A stretch of 64,000 nucleotides of DNA from Amycolatopsis sp. EV170708-02-1 (GCF_022479115.1 NZ_CP092497.1:4030001-4094000), one strand, 5' to 3'. Shown: positions 7,923 through 17,178, counted from the first letter of the stretch. A program made the numbers and translations. Notes: generated by a model from the sequence alone, not told the origin.

Positions 7923-10900
7923 CTAAACGAGCGACGTGGGGCCATAGCCTGCCTCGTGAGCACGCAGTTCCTGCAAGGCCGCCTCAAAGTCGGCCAGCAT
8001 CTCGGGTGTAGGCTCGCGCAATCTCCGAGCCATCGCGTGAGCGTGCCTCGCGGCGTCCGCGATCTGATCTTGCGCCTGGGCCATCTCCGTGTAGGTCAGG
8101 TACTGCTTCGACCCGAAGCACCGCACCTCGATCACCGCCAACGGTATGCCGTCCACCACGTCGAAATTGTCCAGTACAGTCATTCGCTTGAAGCATGCCT
8201 TCATCACGTACTGGTGGTCGTGCTGGTTCGTGAGTGCCGCCTCCCAGTACATGCGCGTGTGGTTGTCACTCGCTTGAAGCCGCTCCTCCGAGTCGATGAC
8301 GTTCTGCGACCTCGCAAGAGCGAGGCGGTCCGGTATCCGCCGGGTGACCATGGCGATCATCAGGTGATAGATCTTCCGAGCGAACAGCCGGAGGAACTCC
8401 TGGGACTGGGCGGGCAGAGCTCGACGCAGGTCCTTGGGCTCATGTCGGGTCAGATCGGCTGCGTGGTATTTCACCGGATCCATGGTGGCCGGCTCTGTGA
8501 AGACCGCTGCTGCATGGACGTAGGCCGACAACACGTGGGAGCGCACGGCCTGTGCCGACAGGTCCGCTACGCCGACGAAGCTCCTCGCCCGGTCCATGCG
8601 TTCCGAGATATGGCCTAGGGCACGCCAGCTCAAGTACCAGGCTGCGACCTCATCGGCGAATCGCAACGCGTCATGGCGGTGGGCCAGTGTGTGCAAGCCC
8701 CAGGTGGAAGCAACAGATGTTTGCGCCTGCAGATACTGCCGGAAAAGGTAGCCCGTCTCCGCGGGCACACCCACATTGAAGTGGACCGCAGCCGCAGTTC
8801 CACCAGCCCCCAATGCCGAGGGGCCGATCCAGGCTGCATGACCCAGCTCGGTCACTTCCCAGCCGTCCTGCGGACGGAGCACGTCCGCCAGCGCAGTGCC
8901 GGGCTGATCACCCAGGGCTCCGGGTACCCCTGCCAACGCCTCGCCCACCATCTGGTAGGCGGTCCTGCCGTCGTCCAGGGAAATGTCGCGTGCCTCGCCG
9001 GGCAGGTGCGGCATGACCCACAGGACAAGCTCGGGGAGTCCGAGGATTCCCGATCTTATTCTGCCCGCGGACGCTGACAGTGCGCTTTGCTCGGTAGCGT
9101 GGAGTCGGTCCTGGTCGTCTTGGTAGAAGTACTGTGTTTCCAATATCACCTCCGCGCCCCTGCGGCGTGCCAGTACCTCCGTGTCGTGGAGCTGTTCCAC
9201 TTCGATGTCGATCGACCCGTCATCTTCCAGGTCGGAGCCGAAGGGGTCGACCTCGATCGGATACGCCCACTCGGCCTCGACGCTTTGGCCTGCGCCGGGA
9301 AGCTGGACGCCGTTCTGGTGCCCGCTTACCCAGTAGTGTGCGATCTTGGTCCCCTGTATGGACAACGGGTGCTGCCACAGTGAGGGATGCAATTGGCTGT
9401 GTGCCGCGTGTACGTCTTCTCGTGTCACGATGATCCGCGCCATTCCCGGTTTGCGTAGTGTGCGCAGCTCTTTCTGGACCTCGGCCGCGAGCATCGACAG
9501 TTCGTCTTCGGTCAGCTCGGGTGCCGTAGGCAGCGGTTGTCCCGGTCGGCCCAGTTCCAGTGTCGTGGTGGGGGCGGCGCGGCGCACGTGTCCGTGGAAC
9601 GGGATCTGCCACACTCTCCCGCCTCCCACGGGTGTCGCGTAAACCCCGGCCGGCGTCGCGGACAACGTGAACTGTTCCGCCCCGTGCGCAGCGAGGGCGG
9701 ATCGAACGCCGGGTAGTTCCGCGGCTGTTAGCCGTCCGATCCAGCCCGTGTGTCCTCGTAGCACTACTCCCGTTGACGGGTGGATGAGATCGTGTCCCCA
9801 CTGTGCCCATCCCACTCCCGGTACCGGGTTCGCCCATCCGGGTATTCCGATCCGGCCCCAGCTGGAGACCCGGTAAATCACTATCCCCGCTCCTTCCCGG
9901 TCCAGGATCTCGAACCACTCCTGCGGCCCGGACCGCCCCAGCGGCCCCTGTTCCACCAGTGCTGCCTTGCCACCCGCCGAGCGTGCCACCGCTGACACCG
10001 GCAATCCCACCGGAACCGGCATCCGCACCCGCCCCAGCTCCTCGGCCGGGGAACGCTGTACTACTCCGCTGCCGGGTGTGTCCGAGGTGGTCGAAATAAC
10101 ACGAATATCGGCAGGCCGGGACACCATGGTGGACGTACCGGCGGAAGTCGTGGCCGTCCACACCGGCGGGCCGACGGTGCCCTCGGCCGGAAGCAGCGCG
10201 ATGCGCGCTGTGGGAACACCACCCTTTGGGTCGGTTTCGTCGAGGAACAGGGTCGCGGGTGTGTTCGCGGTGATCAGCGTCGTACCGTCCAGGCCTGGCA
10301 TGATCTGCTGGCGAGCCAGGGTAGGGACCGCGTCGAAGTCGGTCAGCAGCAGCACCCGCGAGGGCATCGGGTCCCCGGCCGCGGTCAGATCCCTGCGCAG
10401 GCGCCGCCCGAACGCCGACGGTGTCTCCCAATGGGTCAGGTCCTGCCGCACGTCGTAGACCGCGAACCTGCCGTCAGCGAAGTAGCCGGCCACGATGGCT
10501 GTGGCGGGCAGGTCGAACGGCAGCCGCCCTAGTTCCCGGCTGTGCCAGGGCCGCGCTGTGACCGGGTCACTGTGTGCCCGGATCCCGGGCTGGTAGGCGT
10601 GGTTCGGGGTCCAGGCCACATACGAAGACCCCAGTCGGGCGTTCAGGGCAGCGAAGCGGGAGTGGTGGTCACGCCGGTCGAAGTAGGACAGGCCGCGGGT
10701 GCGCAGGCCACCGAACGGGTACGGGCGCAGTCCGGCGGGAGCCACAGCACCGGGTGGGGCGGACCGTTCGGCCAGCCAGCCGGTGGGGTCGGCGGGGAAC
10801 CGGGACCGGTACGCCCACCGCACCCGGTCACCAGCCGGGCCCTGGGGATAGACGGAGGTGAACCGTCCACCGCGGCCGTCCTGAGTGTGGTGCAGACCCA

Positions 10901-11492
10901 CCCTCACCTCGGCCCCCGGGGCGCGGCCGGCCGGGTCAAGGAACAACGCCGACATGTCACCGTGCGGAAACCAGACCAGGCGTCCGAGCTGATCGGCCAG
11001 CCCCTGCCGCGCGTCCACCCTGCTGCAGGTCAAGAGAACCAGCGGGTCCTCCAGCGGCCGGCTCGAGGCACTCAGCTCCGGCAGCACCCGAAGCCACGAA
11101 CCCAGCGCCTCATCGGTAACAGGCTGCGCCTGACCGTCCACCACCAGACACAGCTGCTCCCGATGAAGGGAATGAGCCATCAGGACGAACGGATCCACCC
11201 CCGGTTGCCACGGCCAAGGCCTGACTCCCTCGTGCACCCCGGGTCGCTTCACGGCCTGGGGAAAGGACGCCGCCGGCACCGGCCCGACAAGGTAGTAGCC
11301 GCCGAACCCACCGGCGGCGGCCCGCGCATCGCGGGAGTGCCCCGGCCCCCGGCCCCGAGCCGCCGAGACCTCCGGGGCGACCTCCGGCAAAGAGACGTGC
11401 ACGACCAACTCGCCCATTTCCTTGGGGAAGAGGGCGACATCCCTGCCAGCCAGCCCGGTCAAGACCGGCGCGTCCGTTAACAGCAACGACAA
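7923..11492 (-). CDS. Large protein with possible caspase-like (lonely-Cys-like) region, 1189 residues
   Basis: A long frame with consistent high-GC third positions. Near residues 100-180, DPFVLMAHSLHRE and PLVLLTCSRVDARQGLADQLG give a His then Cys on predicted strand ends, followed by WFPHGD. This resembles the caspase-like region repeated in giant actinomycete 'lonely Cys' proteins, and the whole could be the C-terminal end of such a protein. Residues 260-470 contain a YDVRQDLTHW/VLLLTDFDAVP segment. The last 250 residues are helix-rich (VRSHVLSAYVHAAAVF, YEAALTNQHDHQYVMKACF). No signal peptide or membrane segment is seen. The TTG start is forced by an upstream in-frame TGA, and the AGGAGG is only 1 nt away, so 5' truncation of a longer gene is possible. 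Function unknown; polymorphic-toxin or developmental roles are guesses. Confidence 0.6.
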   Translation of the reverse strand: MSLLLTDAPVLTGLAGRDVALFPKEMGELVVHVSLPEVAPEVSAARGRGPGHSRDARAAAGGFGGYYLVGPVPAASFPQAVKRPGVHEGVRPWPWQPGVDPFVLMAHSLHREQLCLVVDGQAQPVTDEALGSWLRVLPELSASSRPLEDPLVLLTCSRVDARQGLADQLGRLVWFPHGDMSALFLDPAGRAPGAEVRVGLHHTQDGRGGRFTSVYPQGPAGDRVRWAYRSRFPADPTGWLAERSAPPGAVAPAGLRPYPFGGLRTRGLSYFDRRDHHSRFAALNARLGSSYVAWTPNHAYQPGIRAHSDPVTARPWHSRELGRLPFDLPATAIVAGYFADGRFAVYDVRQDLTHWETPSAFGRRLRRDLTAAGDPMPSRVLLLTDFDAVPTLARQQIMPGLDGTTLITANTPATLFLDETDPKGGVPTARIALLPAEGTVGPPVWTATTSAGTSTMVSRPADIRVISTTSDTPGSGVVQRSPAEELGRVRMPVPVGLPVSAVARSAGGKAALVEQGPLGRSGPQEWFEILDREGAGIVIYRVSSWGRIGIPGWANPVPGVGWAQWGHDLIHPSTGVVLRGHTGWIGRLTAAELPGVRSALAAHGAEQFTLSATPAGVYATPVGGGRVWQIPFHGHVRRAAPTTTLELGRPGQPLPTAPELTEDELSMLAAEVQKELRTLRKPGMARIIVTREDVHAAHSQLHPSLWQHPLSIQGTKIAHYWVSGHQNGVQLPGAGQSVEAEWAYPIEVDPFGSDLEDDGSIDIEVEQLHDTEVLARRRGAEVILETQYFYQDDQDRLHATEQSALSASAGRIRSGILGLPELVLWVMPHLPGEARDISLDDGRTAYQMVGEALAGVPGALGDQPGTALADVLRPQDGWEVTELGHAAWIGPSALGAGGTAAAVHFNVGVPAETGYLFRQYLQAQTSVASTWGLHTLAHRHDALRFADEVAAWYLSWRALGHISERMDRARSFVGVADLSAQAVRSHVLSAYVHAAAVFTEPATMDPVKYHAADLTRHEPKDLRRALPAQSQEFLRLFARKIYHLMIAMVTRRIPDRLALARSQNVIDSEERLQASDNHTRMYWEAALTNQHDHQYVMKACFKRMTVLDNFDVVDGIPLAVIEVRCFGSKQYLTYTEMAQAQDQIADAARHAHAMARRLREPTPEMLADFEAALQELRAHEAGYGPTSLV

Positions 11493-11722
11493 TCCTCCTC
11501 ATGATCGCAAGGTCGAACTCAGCCTCCAGGACTTCAGGACTTCAACCCCAAGAGCTTGCCCTACCGCAGACCACGGCTCGATTATGAGGATCAACATGGG
11601 CCCTTTCTTCGCAGCTTCTGCCCGATCGATCACAGCTACAATCGCGCCCTGCGGTGACATCATCGCCACCGTCGCCGAACGAACGCTCGGATCATCCCCG
11701 CCCTGACCCAAATAACGAACCC

Positions 11723-12040
11723 CTACTCCGAGGCTTGGGTCCGCGTCGGGAGTCCGAAACTGGTGGTCTTCTTCGGATCGGAAGTGCCGACCGCGGCCCG
11801 CAGTTCCGTGTTGATGTTGAAGTTCCGGTCCTCATCACAGGGCTTGTAGACGATGGCGCCGACTTCGATGTCGTCGATGAACTGCCAGTTGTCCTCGAAC
11901 GGGCCTTTGAGGTTGTGGTTCACGTACGACGTCGGCGAATTGCCGTGGCAAGTAGTAGTCGGCGCGTTCCAGTCCGGTGGCTCCCGCGGCCAAGGAGGCG
12001 AATCCGCGGTAGTCGGTGCCCGCGATGCCGTAGGTGAATC
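11723..12040 (-). pseudogene. Truncated, frameshifted DUF4360 gene fragment
   Basis: Reading first one frame (PPGFTYGIAGTDYRGFASLA ... ADYYLPRQFADVV) and then another (VNHNLKGPFEDNWQFIDD ... NFNINTELRAAVGTSDPKKT) reconstructs the C-terminal half of a DUF4360 protein, a small secreted actinobacterial family with a conserved DNWQ/RNFNINTELR signature. A frame change occurs near 11930. The N-terminus is missing: the sequence joins a recombinase remnant directly at about 12040. The normal C-terminal strand after the TSF is also lost. It is non-functional as it stands. Confidence 0.7.
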
Positions 12041-12505
12041 CCGGCGGATCGCTGGCGTGAGCGGCTTTCTGTCCGCGCGGGCCCGTAGTCGTGGCAGTAC
12101 TTCCCATGTGACGAAGCGGCGTACCAGCTGCGCGTGCTCCGGGTCGGCGACCGAGGCGAGGTGGACAATCACCCACCGTTCGAATGTGCAGATCTGCTTG
12201 TCGACCACAGGCAGGACACCGCAGGCCATCAGCAGCTCCCGCAGATGGGCTGCGGCTCGCCAGGGTTGGAGGGCTTGGAATGCCTCATAGGTCAGCTCGA
12301 TCTCCCCGCGGCCGAGTTCCTGGAGCAGCACCGCCGGCGGCCGGGCCGGGCGATGGGACGGACGCAGCCATGACAGCCCCGACTTCGAGTTGTTCATCGC
12401 GAGCAAATGCTTGGCGAGTGGGACCAGTTCGGGCCGGATGCGGCCGGTACCGTCGTCGAGGAGTTCGGCGAGTTGATCGGCGAAGGTGCAGCGGGCGCGG
12501 CTCAT
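12040..12505 (-). pseudogene. Tyrosine recombinase/integrase, N-terminal fragment
   Basis: Residues from MSRARCTFADQLAELLDDG through QLVRRFVTWEVLPRLRAR and KPLTPAIRR match the N-terminal DNA-binding part of the second integrase found beside XRE genes in actinobacterial mobile modules. The catalytic domain is absent; after AIRR the sequence switches to a DUF4360 remnant, so this is a deletion junction. The ATG at 12505 overlaps the stop of the XRE gene (ATGA), the usual order in these modules. Confidence 0.75.
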
Positions 12506-12831
12506 TCGCCGAGGATTCGGGCGGGCCGGGGCCGCAGCCTGGCTGCGGTCGAGGGAGGTGCTGGCTGGTCGTAGGTGGCGGTTTTGCGGACGCCGGCGTT
12601 CTCGGCGGTGGTCGTGACCAGGTCGGCCGGGGTGCAGCCGAGGATGTCGCAGAACGCCGACAGCACCTGCAACGACAGCCGCTCGGGGTGCCGGAGACCA
12701 GCCGGTGGACCTGGGAGGCGGACAGGTCGATGCCGCGGTCCTGCAGCAGGGGACGAGTTCGGTGGCGGTGAAGACCCCGCGGGTGGCCATGATCTCCCGC
12801 AGCTCCAGGCGTAGCCGACTTTCCGCTTCAC
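12502..12831 (-). pseudogene. XRE-family helix-turn-helix regulator, frameshifted
   Basis: Starts GTG AAG CGG (VKRKVGYAW), then breaks frame at least three times while similarity to the short XRE regulator of integrase modules continues. LRLELREIMATRGVFTATELVP lies in one frame, a stretch equivalent to LLQDRGIDLSASQVHRLVSG in another, and PERLSLQVLSAFCDILGCTP plus DLVTTTAENAGVRKTAT in a third. The helix-turn-helix is the ASQVHRL part. The breaks are losses in C runs and one 2-nt loss. The intact family protein is about 110 residues and overlaps both neighbouring recombinase genes, as here. Confidence 0.75.
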
Positions 12832-13035
12832 GACAGCACTTCCGGACCGGCCAGCGCCTCGGCGACCGCAGCATCGAGGTGACGGCGCAGGGTGCGACGG
12901 CGGAAGTCCGAGCCCACGCAAGTGTAGATTAAGTCGTGGAAGCGTGCTCGTGACCGACCTGTTCCTGCACGAACCGCGGATCCCATCCGGCCTCGATCAG
13001 ATGCGTCACATAGGAGTGCCTTGTGTCCGCAGTCG
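12828..13035 (-). pseudogene. Tyrosine recombinase C-terminal fragment
   Basis: RHSYVTHLIEAGWDPRFVQE and QVGHEHASTT carry the catalytic Arg and His region. After a one-base loss, LIYTCVGSDFRRRTLRRHL holds the nucleophilic tyrosine (IYT). Only the last 65 or so residues remain; the upstream sequence has no recombinase similarity. The stop overlaps the XRE start. This is the first gene of the recombinase-XRE-recombinase module. Confidence 0.75.
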
Positions 13036-13191
13036 CCGTGTGCGGTTGGGTTCGTGTGGCGATTGAGCTGCGCGAGGTTGGTGATTGCGGAGTTCGCGAC
13101 GCAGACCGTGGTTGGTGTTGCAATAGCCCCTCTTCGCTGTGGCGGGTATCACTTCCTGACTTGCTGGACCAGCTCGGACATCAGGTGATGG

Positions 13192-14007
13192 TCAGACGTC
13201 TCGGGACGGCTGATTTGGTTTGCTCGATGTGCGATGTGATGTCGACTTGGACGGCTTTTGCCGCCGAGTCCAGAGGCCGATCTCGGTGCCAAGACGTGTC
13301 TCAGCACGAGTGATTACATCGTTGAGGGGTTGACCTTCGATGAGGGGGTTGAAGGTGCGGGCGGCCTGGATCAGACACATGGCCGTCTGGATCAACAGCC
13401 CCCAGGTCTGTTTGGCGGCGTAGTTGCTGAGCGTGCCAGTGTCGTCAACGTAGGCCATCCCGCCCTGCGGGCTGGGATGAATCTGAGCTGAGAGCAGGCG
13501 GTAGGCGACGTAGAGCTTCCTGGCGTCGTAGGCAATACAGAGGTCGGCGAAGTTTTTGATCATGCCGAGGAGTCGATGGGGAACCTGCGGTTCGCTTGGT
13601 TTCTCCCGCTCCGCGCCCGGTGGGATCGGCCATTCCGCTCGTTCGAGGTCTTCCATGAGCTTGCGCGTGTTGTCCTCCCCGTATTCGACCAAGGCGTCCA
13701 GGGCGTCGTCGCCTTCGTCGAGAACCCATTGGAGCACCAGCGTGTGCTGGATGATCGAGCGGACAATCGGCCCGGATTCGTGTCCCAATCGGTTGTTGTG
13801 AGCCAGGGCAACCAGCTGGCTGCTGCGGTTGATCTTCGCCCACCAACCGAAGAGCGCCTTGAACAGCCTGCTTGTGTCGTGGTTGACGGTGATCTCACCG
13901 GCTTCGGTGATTCTCTCGAACTGATCGGTAAGCATCGCTATCGCTTCGTGCGCCCGTTGGCCTGTTGCCTCGTCGTCGGCGATGACGGTGTTGTCGCTGT
14001 CGTTCAC
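13192..14007 (-). CDS. DUF5677-like protein
   Basis: A 271-residue soluble, mostly helical protein that looks intact. The central segment (SRLFKALFGWWAKINRSSQL, GPIVRSIIQHTLVLQWVLDEG, ARKLYVAYRLLSAQIHPSPQ) matches the DUF5677 pattern: helices with conserved Arg, Trp and a late His. The family is found sporadically in bacteria, often near mobile elements or defence genes, and has no established biochemical role. The GTG start at 14007 follows GAGGGAAG at good spacing. It lies between two decayed recombinase clusters, so it was probably brought in by one of them as cargo. Confidence 0.7.
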   Translation of the reverse strand: MNDSDNTVIADDEATGQRAHEAIAMLTDQFERITEAGEITVNHDTSRLFKALFGWWAKINRSSQLVALAHNNRLGHESGPIVRSIIQHTLVLQWVLDEGDDALDALVEYGEDNTRKLMEDLERAEWPIPPGAEREKPSEPQVPHRLLGMIKNFADLCIAYDARKLYVAYRLLSAQIHPSPQGGMAYVDDTGTLSNYAAKQTWGLLIQTAMCLIQAARTFNPLIEGQPLNDVITRAETRLGTEIGLWTRRQKPSKSTSHRTSSKPNQPSRDV

Positions 14008-14109
14008 TTGATCTTCCCTCGATTGGTATTGGGCAGACTGAAGGGTAAGTCCACTCGCGCTCGGAACCCTGAGTTCGGTGATAACGCTGGCATGAAGCCC
14101 TCGACGAGG

Positions 14110-14567
14110 TCAGCTACATGATCCGATAGCGGCCGCTCGCTGCGGCAGTCGGCTGACTCGGCTTGCGGAGGTGGCGGCGTTCCGCAGGCGGCTGATCTCG
14201 TCGTGTTGAGCGGCGAATTGTGCAAGAGCTTGGGTCTGGAAGTCGCTGAGTTCGGCGATTGCGTTGGTTGCCTTCGTAAGACGGTCCTTCAGCGCGGTGA
14301 TCTCGTTCTTGAGACGGGTGATCTGGGCGTCGCGCGGGTCGGGTTGCTCGCCGGTCTCCTGGAGGGCCGCAGGCGCCGTTCGAACTCGGCGCGCAGGTGG
14401 GCGTAGGGCCGGTTGCCGTAGAAGGCGGTGCGGTCGACGTCGGCCTCGGCGGCGAGGGTCTTGATGTCGCAGTGGCCGCCGGGCGGGATTTCGCCGCGCA
14501 GGAGCCGATCCATGGCAGCGCGGACCCGGTTCTCGTTGGCTGTGCGCTGTGCCGCAGTGATCCGCAT
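14110..14567 (-). pseudogene. Recombinase-accessory protein (DUF6262-like), frameshifted
   Basis: From ATG at 14567: MRITAAQRTANENRVRAAMD ... GEIPPGGHCDIKTLAAEADVDRTAFYGNRPYAHLRAEFERRL. One base is missing near 14372; the next frame continues ETGEQPDPRDAQITRLKNEI, LKDRLTKATNAIAEL and AQHDEISRLRNAATS to the stop at 14110. The intact protein (about 152 residues) has an N-terminal helix-turn-helix-like part and a C-terminal coiled coil. It belongs with the small third gene of Tn554-type tyrosine recombinase operons. The start directly follows the recombinase stop. Confidence 0.65.
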
Positions 14568-14568
14568 G

Positions 14569-14960
14569 TCACTCCTTGTTCTGGTCGGTGGCGGTGGCGA
14601 TGGCGTCAAGGACGCCCAGGGCGCGGTCGAGATCGGTTTGCAGGCGGGCGCGTTCGGTCTTGCGAGTCGGGCCGAGGCTGCCGAGGAAGGTTGTGGTCTG
14701 CGCGGCATGCTCGGCCCAGACCGGGCGGTGGCAGGGGTGGTGGGTGGCTTGCGGGCAGCGCGCGGAGTCACACATGCCGGCCAGAGGCTGGTCGGCATGC
14801 GGGGTGCCGGCGAGTTTCAGGCAGAGCGCTCGAGACGGGTCGGTGAACCAGCAGTAGTTGGCCGCGCCCAGGTGCAGCGTCTGGGCGCGTTTGGTAAGCA
14901 GGTTGAGGACTTCCCGGTCGCTGCGCGCGGTCGAGGACGCCGATCTTGACCGGCGCCTGG
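14569..14960 (-). pseudogene. Tyrosine recombinase, C-terminal tail fragment
   Basis: The continuous minus-strand frame SDREVLNLLTKRAQTLHLGA ... NYCWFTDPSRALCLKLAGTP ... MCDSARCPQATHHPCHRPVW ... RARLQTDLDRALGVLDAIAT matches the Cys/His-rich tail of the large recombinases that precede DUF6262-type genes. An in-frame stop near 14965 and loss of all upstream catalytic sequence show it is a remnant. It ends 2 nt before the accessory gene start. Confidence 0.65.
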
Positions 14961-15068
14961 CGCGCTACGCCCAGCCACAGCTGAGAATCCCTTGGTCCTT
15001 GAGCGGAGAGGAAACCGGACCCGTCCTGTCGTGACGACGAAATCCGCTCACCGCCGAGACTCCACGTG

Positions 15069-16586
15069 TCATCCGGTAGTGTCGGCGAACTCGGCCAACG
15101 CTGTTGGGATGGCCTCGGCGAGTTTGTCCAGGTCAGGCAAGATGTCACGGTCCGCGTGCAGCCCGACGTGGACGGCGCCGTCGTGGTGGCACAGCGCTAC
15201 TCCCAGGGCGTGCCCGGGGGTGAGCGGCACCAGCGGGTACACCTCGCCCACGGCAGCGCCGCCGATGGTCAACGGCACCGCGGGCAGCCGGACGGTGGTG
15301 ACAACCAGGTCGAACAGGACCCTGGCGTGCCGGGCGGCCAGCGGGGTCAGCACCCGGTGCGCCGCTGGCGGGACCGCGTGCGCGAACAATGCCATCGCAG
15401 CTGCGCCGCGCCGCGGACCGGCGGCCTTATTCGCCTGCATCGCCTCTCGTACCACGGCCAGCCGCGCGGCGGGATCCGATCGGTCGACGGGCAGGTCGCA
15501 CAGATAGCCCGATACCTGATTCGCACCACCGGTGCCGCGGGCGCGAGGGCGTTGGTCGACCGGGATCAACGCCCGCACCCGGGCCGTCTCGACCGGTTCG
15601 CCCCGACTGGCCAACCAGGTCCGCAACGCACCGGCGAGCACCGTGAGCAGCACGTCATGGCTGGTGCCGCCATGACTATGCCGGACCCGGCGGATGTCCT
15701 GGTCGTCCAGCCGGATCATCCGCACCAGCCTCTCCCGTGGTAGCCGCGGCCCCCTCAGCGCCGTGAACGGTGGCCGCCGGGGCAGGGGGAAGGGGAATGC
15801 GTGCACCGGCGCGGACAACGGCGAGCGTGGCGCGGGCCACCGGACCTGGCGGGCCACCGCGACAGCGATGTCGGTCCCGGCGCTGAGCCGCGCTCGGGCT
15901 TGGCGGGCCGCGCCGGCCGGGTCACGGACTGCGACCGTCGCCTTCGACACCGCAGTGTTCACGGCCAGGGTGGCGGTCGAGAGCGCGGTGCGCAGCACAC
16001 GTCCGGGACGGGCCGATGACACCGGACTCGGCGATGGGCTCTGTGGGGCGGCCAAGCCATCGGCAGCGTGGACCCCATGGGCTGCGGTGGTATCGAGCAG
16101 GGACATGCCGAGGCGGATGGCACCGGCTCCGTCGCAGAGGGCGTGGTGGAGGGTGACCAGCACCATGATCCGGCCCCCTACCGGATCATGGTCGAGGCAG
16201 CCGAGCACATGCAACGCCCAGGGCGGACGAATCAGTTCCAACGGCCGGCGCATCAGGTCCTCGGTCAGCGCGGATACCGCGTCCCACCCGCCACCGGAGG
16301 GCAGTTGATGGGTGTGCACGTGCGTGTGGACGTCGAAGCCGGGATCTGTGGTCCAGGTAGCACCGCCTGGCGGGGACCAAGTGGGGGTGATCCGTTGCCG
16401 TAGTCGTGGCAGCCGCGCTGCCCGCGTCGCCAGCAAGGCGGCCAAACCCATCACCGTGGGCGGATCCTCGCCGGGGGCGGCGGTGAGGGGCAGGAGCGCG
16501 CCCAGGTGCATCGGCGCGGCGTGCTCGAGCGCCAGGAAGGCCACATCCAGCGGCGAGAGCTGTTCCTCAAGTTCGTGGCCGGTCAT
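15069..16586 (-). CDS. Wax ester synthase / diacylglycerol O-acyltransferase (WS/DGAT family)
   Basis: A 505-residue bifunctional acyltransferase that transfers acyl-CoA to a long-chain alcohol or diacylglycerol, making storage lipid at the membrane. The N-terminal LSPLDVAFLALEH is typical, the catalytic HHxxxDG appears as LHHALCDGAG near residue 145, and the late GPxxPLTIGGAAVGEVYPL and HDGAVHVGLHADRDILPD motifs complete both condensation-fold halves. The ATG at 16586 shares one base with the stop of the preceding gene (TGATG), so translation is coupled. It is the last gene of a three-gene operon whose other members are small and uncharacterised. Confidence 0.92.
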   Translation of the reverse strand: MTGHELEEQLSPLDVAFLALEHAAPMHLGALLPLTAAPGEDPPTVMGLAALLATRAARLPRLRQRITPTWSPPGGATWTTDPGFDVHTHVHTHQLPSGGGWDAVSALTEDLMRRPLELIRPPWALHVLGCLDHDPVGGRIMVLVTLHHALCDGAGAIRLGMSLLDTTAAHGVHAADGLAAPQSPSPSPVSSARPGRVLRTALSTATLAVNTAVSKATVAVRDPAGAARQARARLSAGTDIAVAVARQVRWPAPRSPLSAPVHAFPFPLPRRPPFTALRGPRLPRERLVRMIRLDDQDIRRVRHSHGGTSHDVLLTVLAGALRTWLASRGEPVETARVRALIPVDQRPRARGTGGANQVSGYLCDLPVDRSDPAARLAVVREAMQANKAAGPRRGAAAMALFAHAVPPAAHRVLTPLAARHARVLFDLVVTTVRLPAVPLTIGGAAVGEVYPLVPLTPGHALGVALCHHDGAVHVGLHADRDILPDLDKLAEAIPTALAEFADTTG

Positions 16587-16894
16587 CACAGGTCGGTGTC
16601 CTCGAGGTGGCGGGCATGGCGCCCGGAGGGTGTGCGGGGAGCGGGTACCACGACCGCGGGCAAGCCCAGGCAGGTCAGGCGCATCGGCACACCGTGCCAA
16701 TAGGTCGGGATCGGCTCCGCGGCCGCGCGGTCGGTGACCCACACGTCGATCACCGGTCCGCCGGAGTCGGTACCCGGTGTCACGCCGATGACCCCGCGCA
16801 ACCCGCCGAGCCGCTCAATCGCGGAAGCCAGCACTCCATCAGTCGATCCGCGCGGCCTCATCCACTGCGCGGACGAGTCGGTACCGGCTCTCAT
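16586..16894 (-). CDS. Hypothetical protein, 102 residues, in WS/DGAT operon
   Basis: No family recognised. The start ATG overlaps the stop of the upstream membrane-protein gene (ATGA) and its stop overlaps the WS/DGAT start, strong evidence that it is translated. It has an ordered core, VLASAIERLGGLRGVIGVTP ... GPVIDVWVTDRAAAEPIPTY, followed by RLTCLGLPAVVVPAPRTP. The alternation of short strands and one helix suggests a small alpha/beta fold; no signal peptide. Confidence 0.6.
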   Translation of the reverse strand: MRAGTDSSAQWMRPRGSTDGVLASAIERLGGLRGVIGVTPGTDSGGPVIDVWVTDRAAAEPIPTYWHGVPMRLTCLGLPAVVVPAPRTPSGRHARHLEDTDL

Positions 16895-17178
16895 CGGCCA
16901 CCCGCGGACGCACCCAGGCCCGGTCGCTGACTGGGGCGACGAGCACCACGGCGGGACAGGCCGGCGAGTACGGTGCCCGCCAGCAGGCGCCCGAGCGCCG
17001 CACCCATCACCGCGAGCGCCGCCGCACCCAGTCCCACCGCCCCCGTCAGCAACACTCCTCGGCCGAATGCGCGGTGCCGCACGGACATGAGCCCGGGCGC
17101 CGACGGCATGGCACCTGCCAGGACCGGTCGCTCGGAATCGGCCGCCTTGATGTCCACGGAGGTCGGGTCCGTCCCCAT
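16891..17178 (-). CDS. Small membrane protein, 95 residues, in WS/DGAT operon
   Basis: The ATG at 17178 has GGAG 6 nt upstream. Residues about 45-70 (GVLLTGAVGLGAAALAVMGA) form one long hydrophobic segment, flanked by an acidic N-terminal part (DPTSVDIKAADSERP) and an Arg-rich C-terminus, so a single-pass protein with the basic end cytoplasmic is likely. It is the first gene of the coupled operon with the 102-residue protein and WS/DGAT. No family name can be given. Confidence 0.55.
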   Translation of the reverse strand: MGTDPTSVDIKAADSERPVLAGAMPSAPGLMSVRHRAFGRGVLLTGAVGLGAAALAVMGAALGRLLAGTVLAGLSRRGARRPSQRPGLGASAGGR

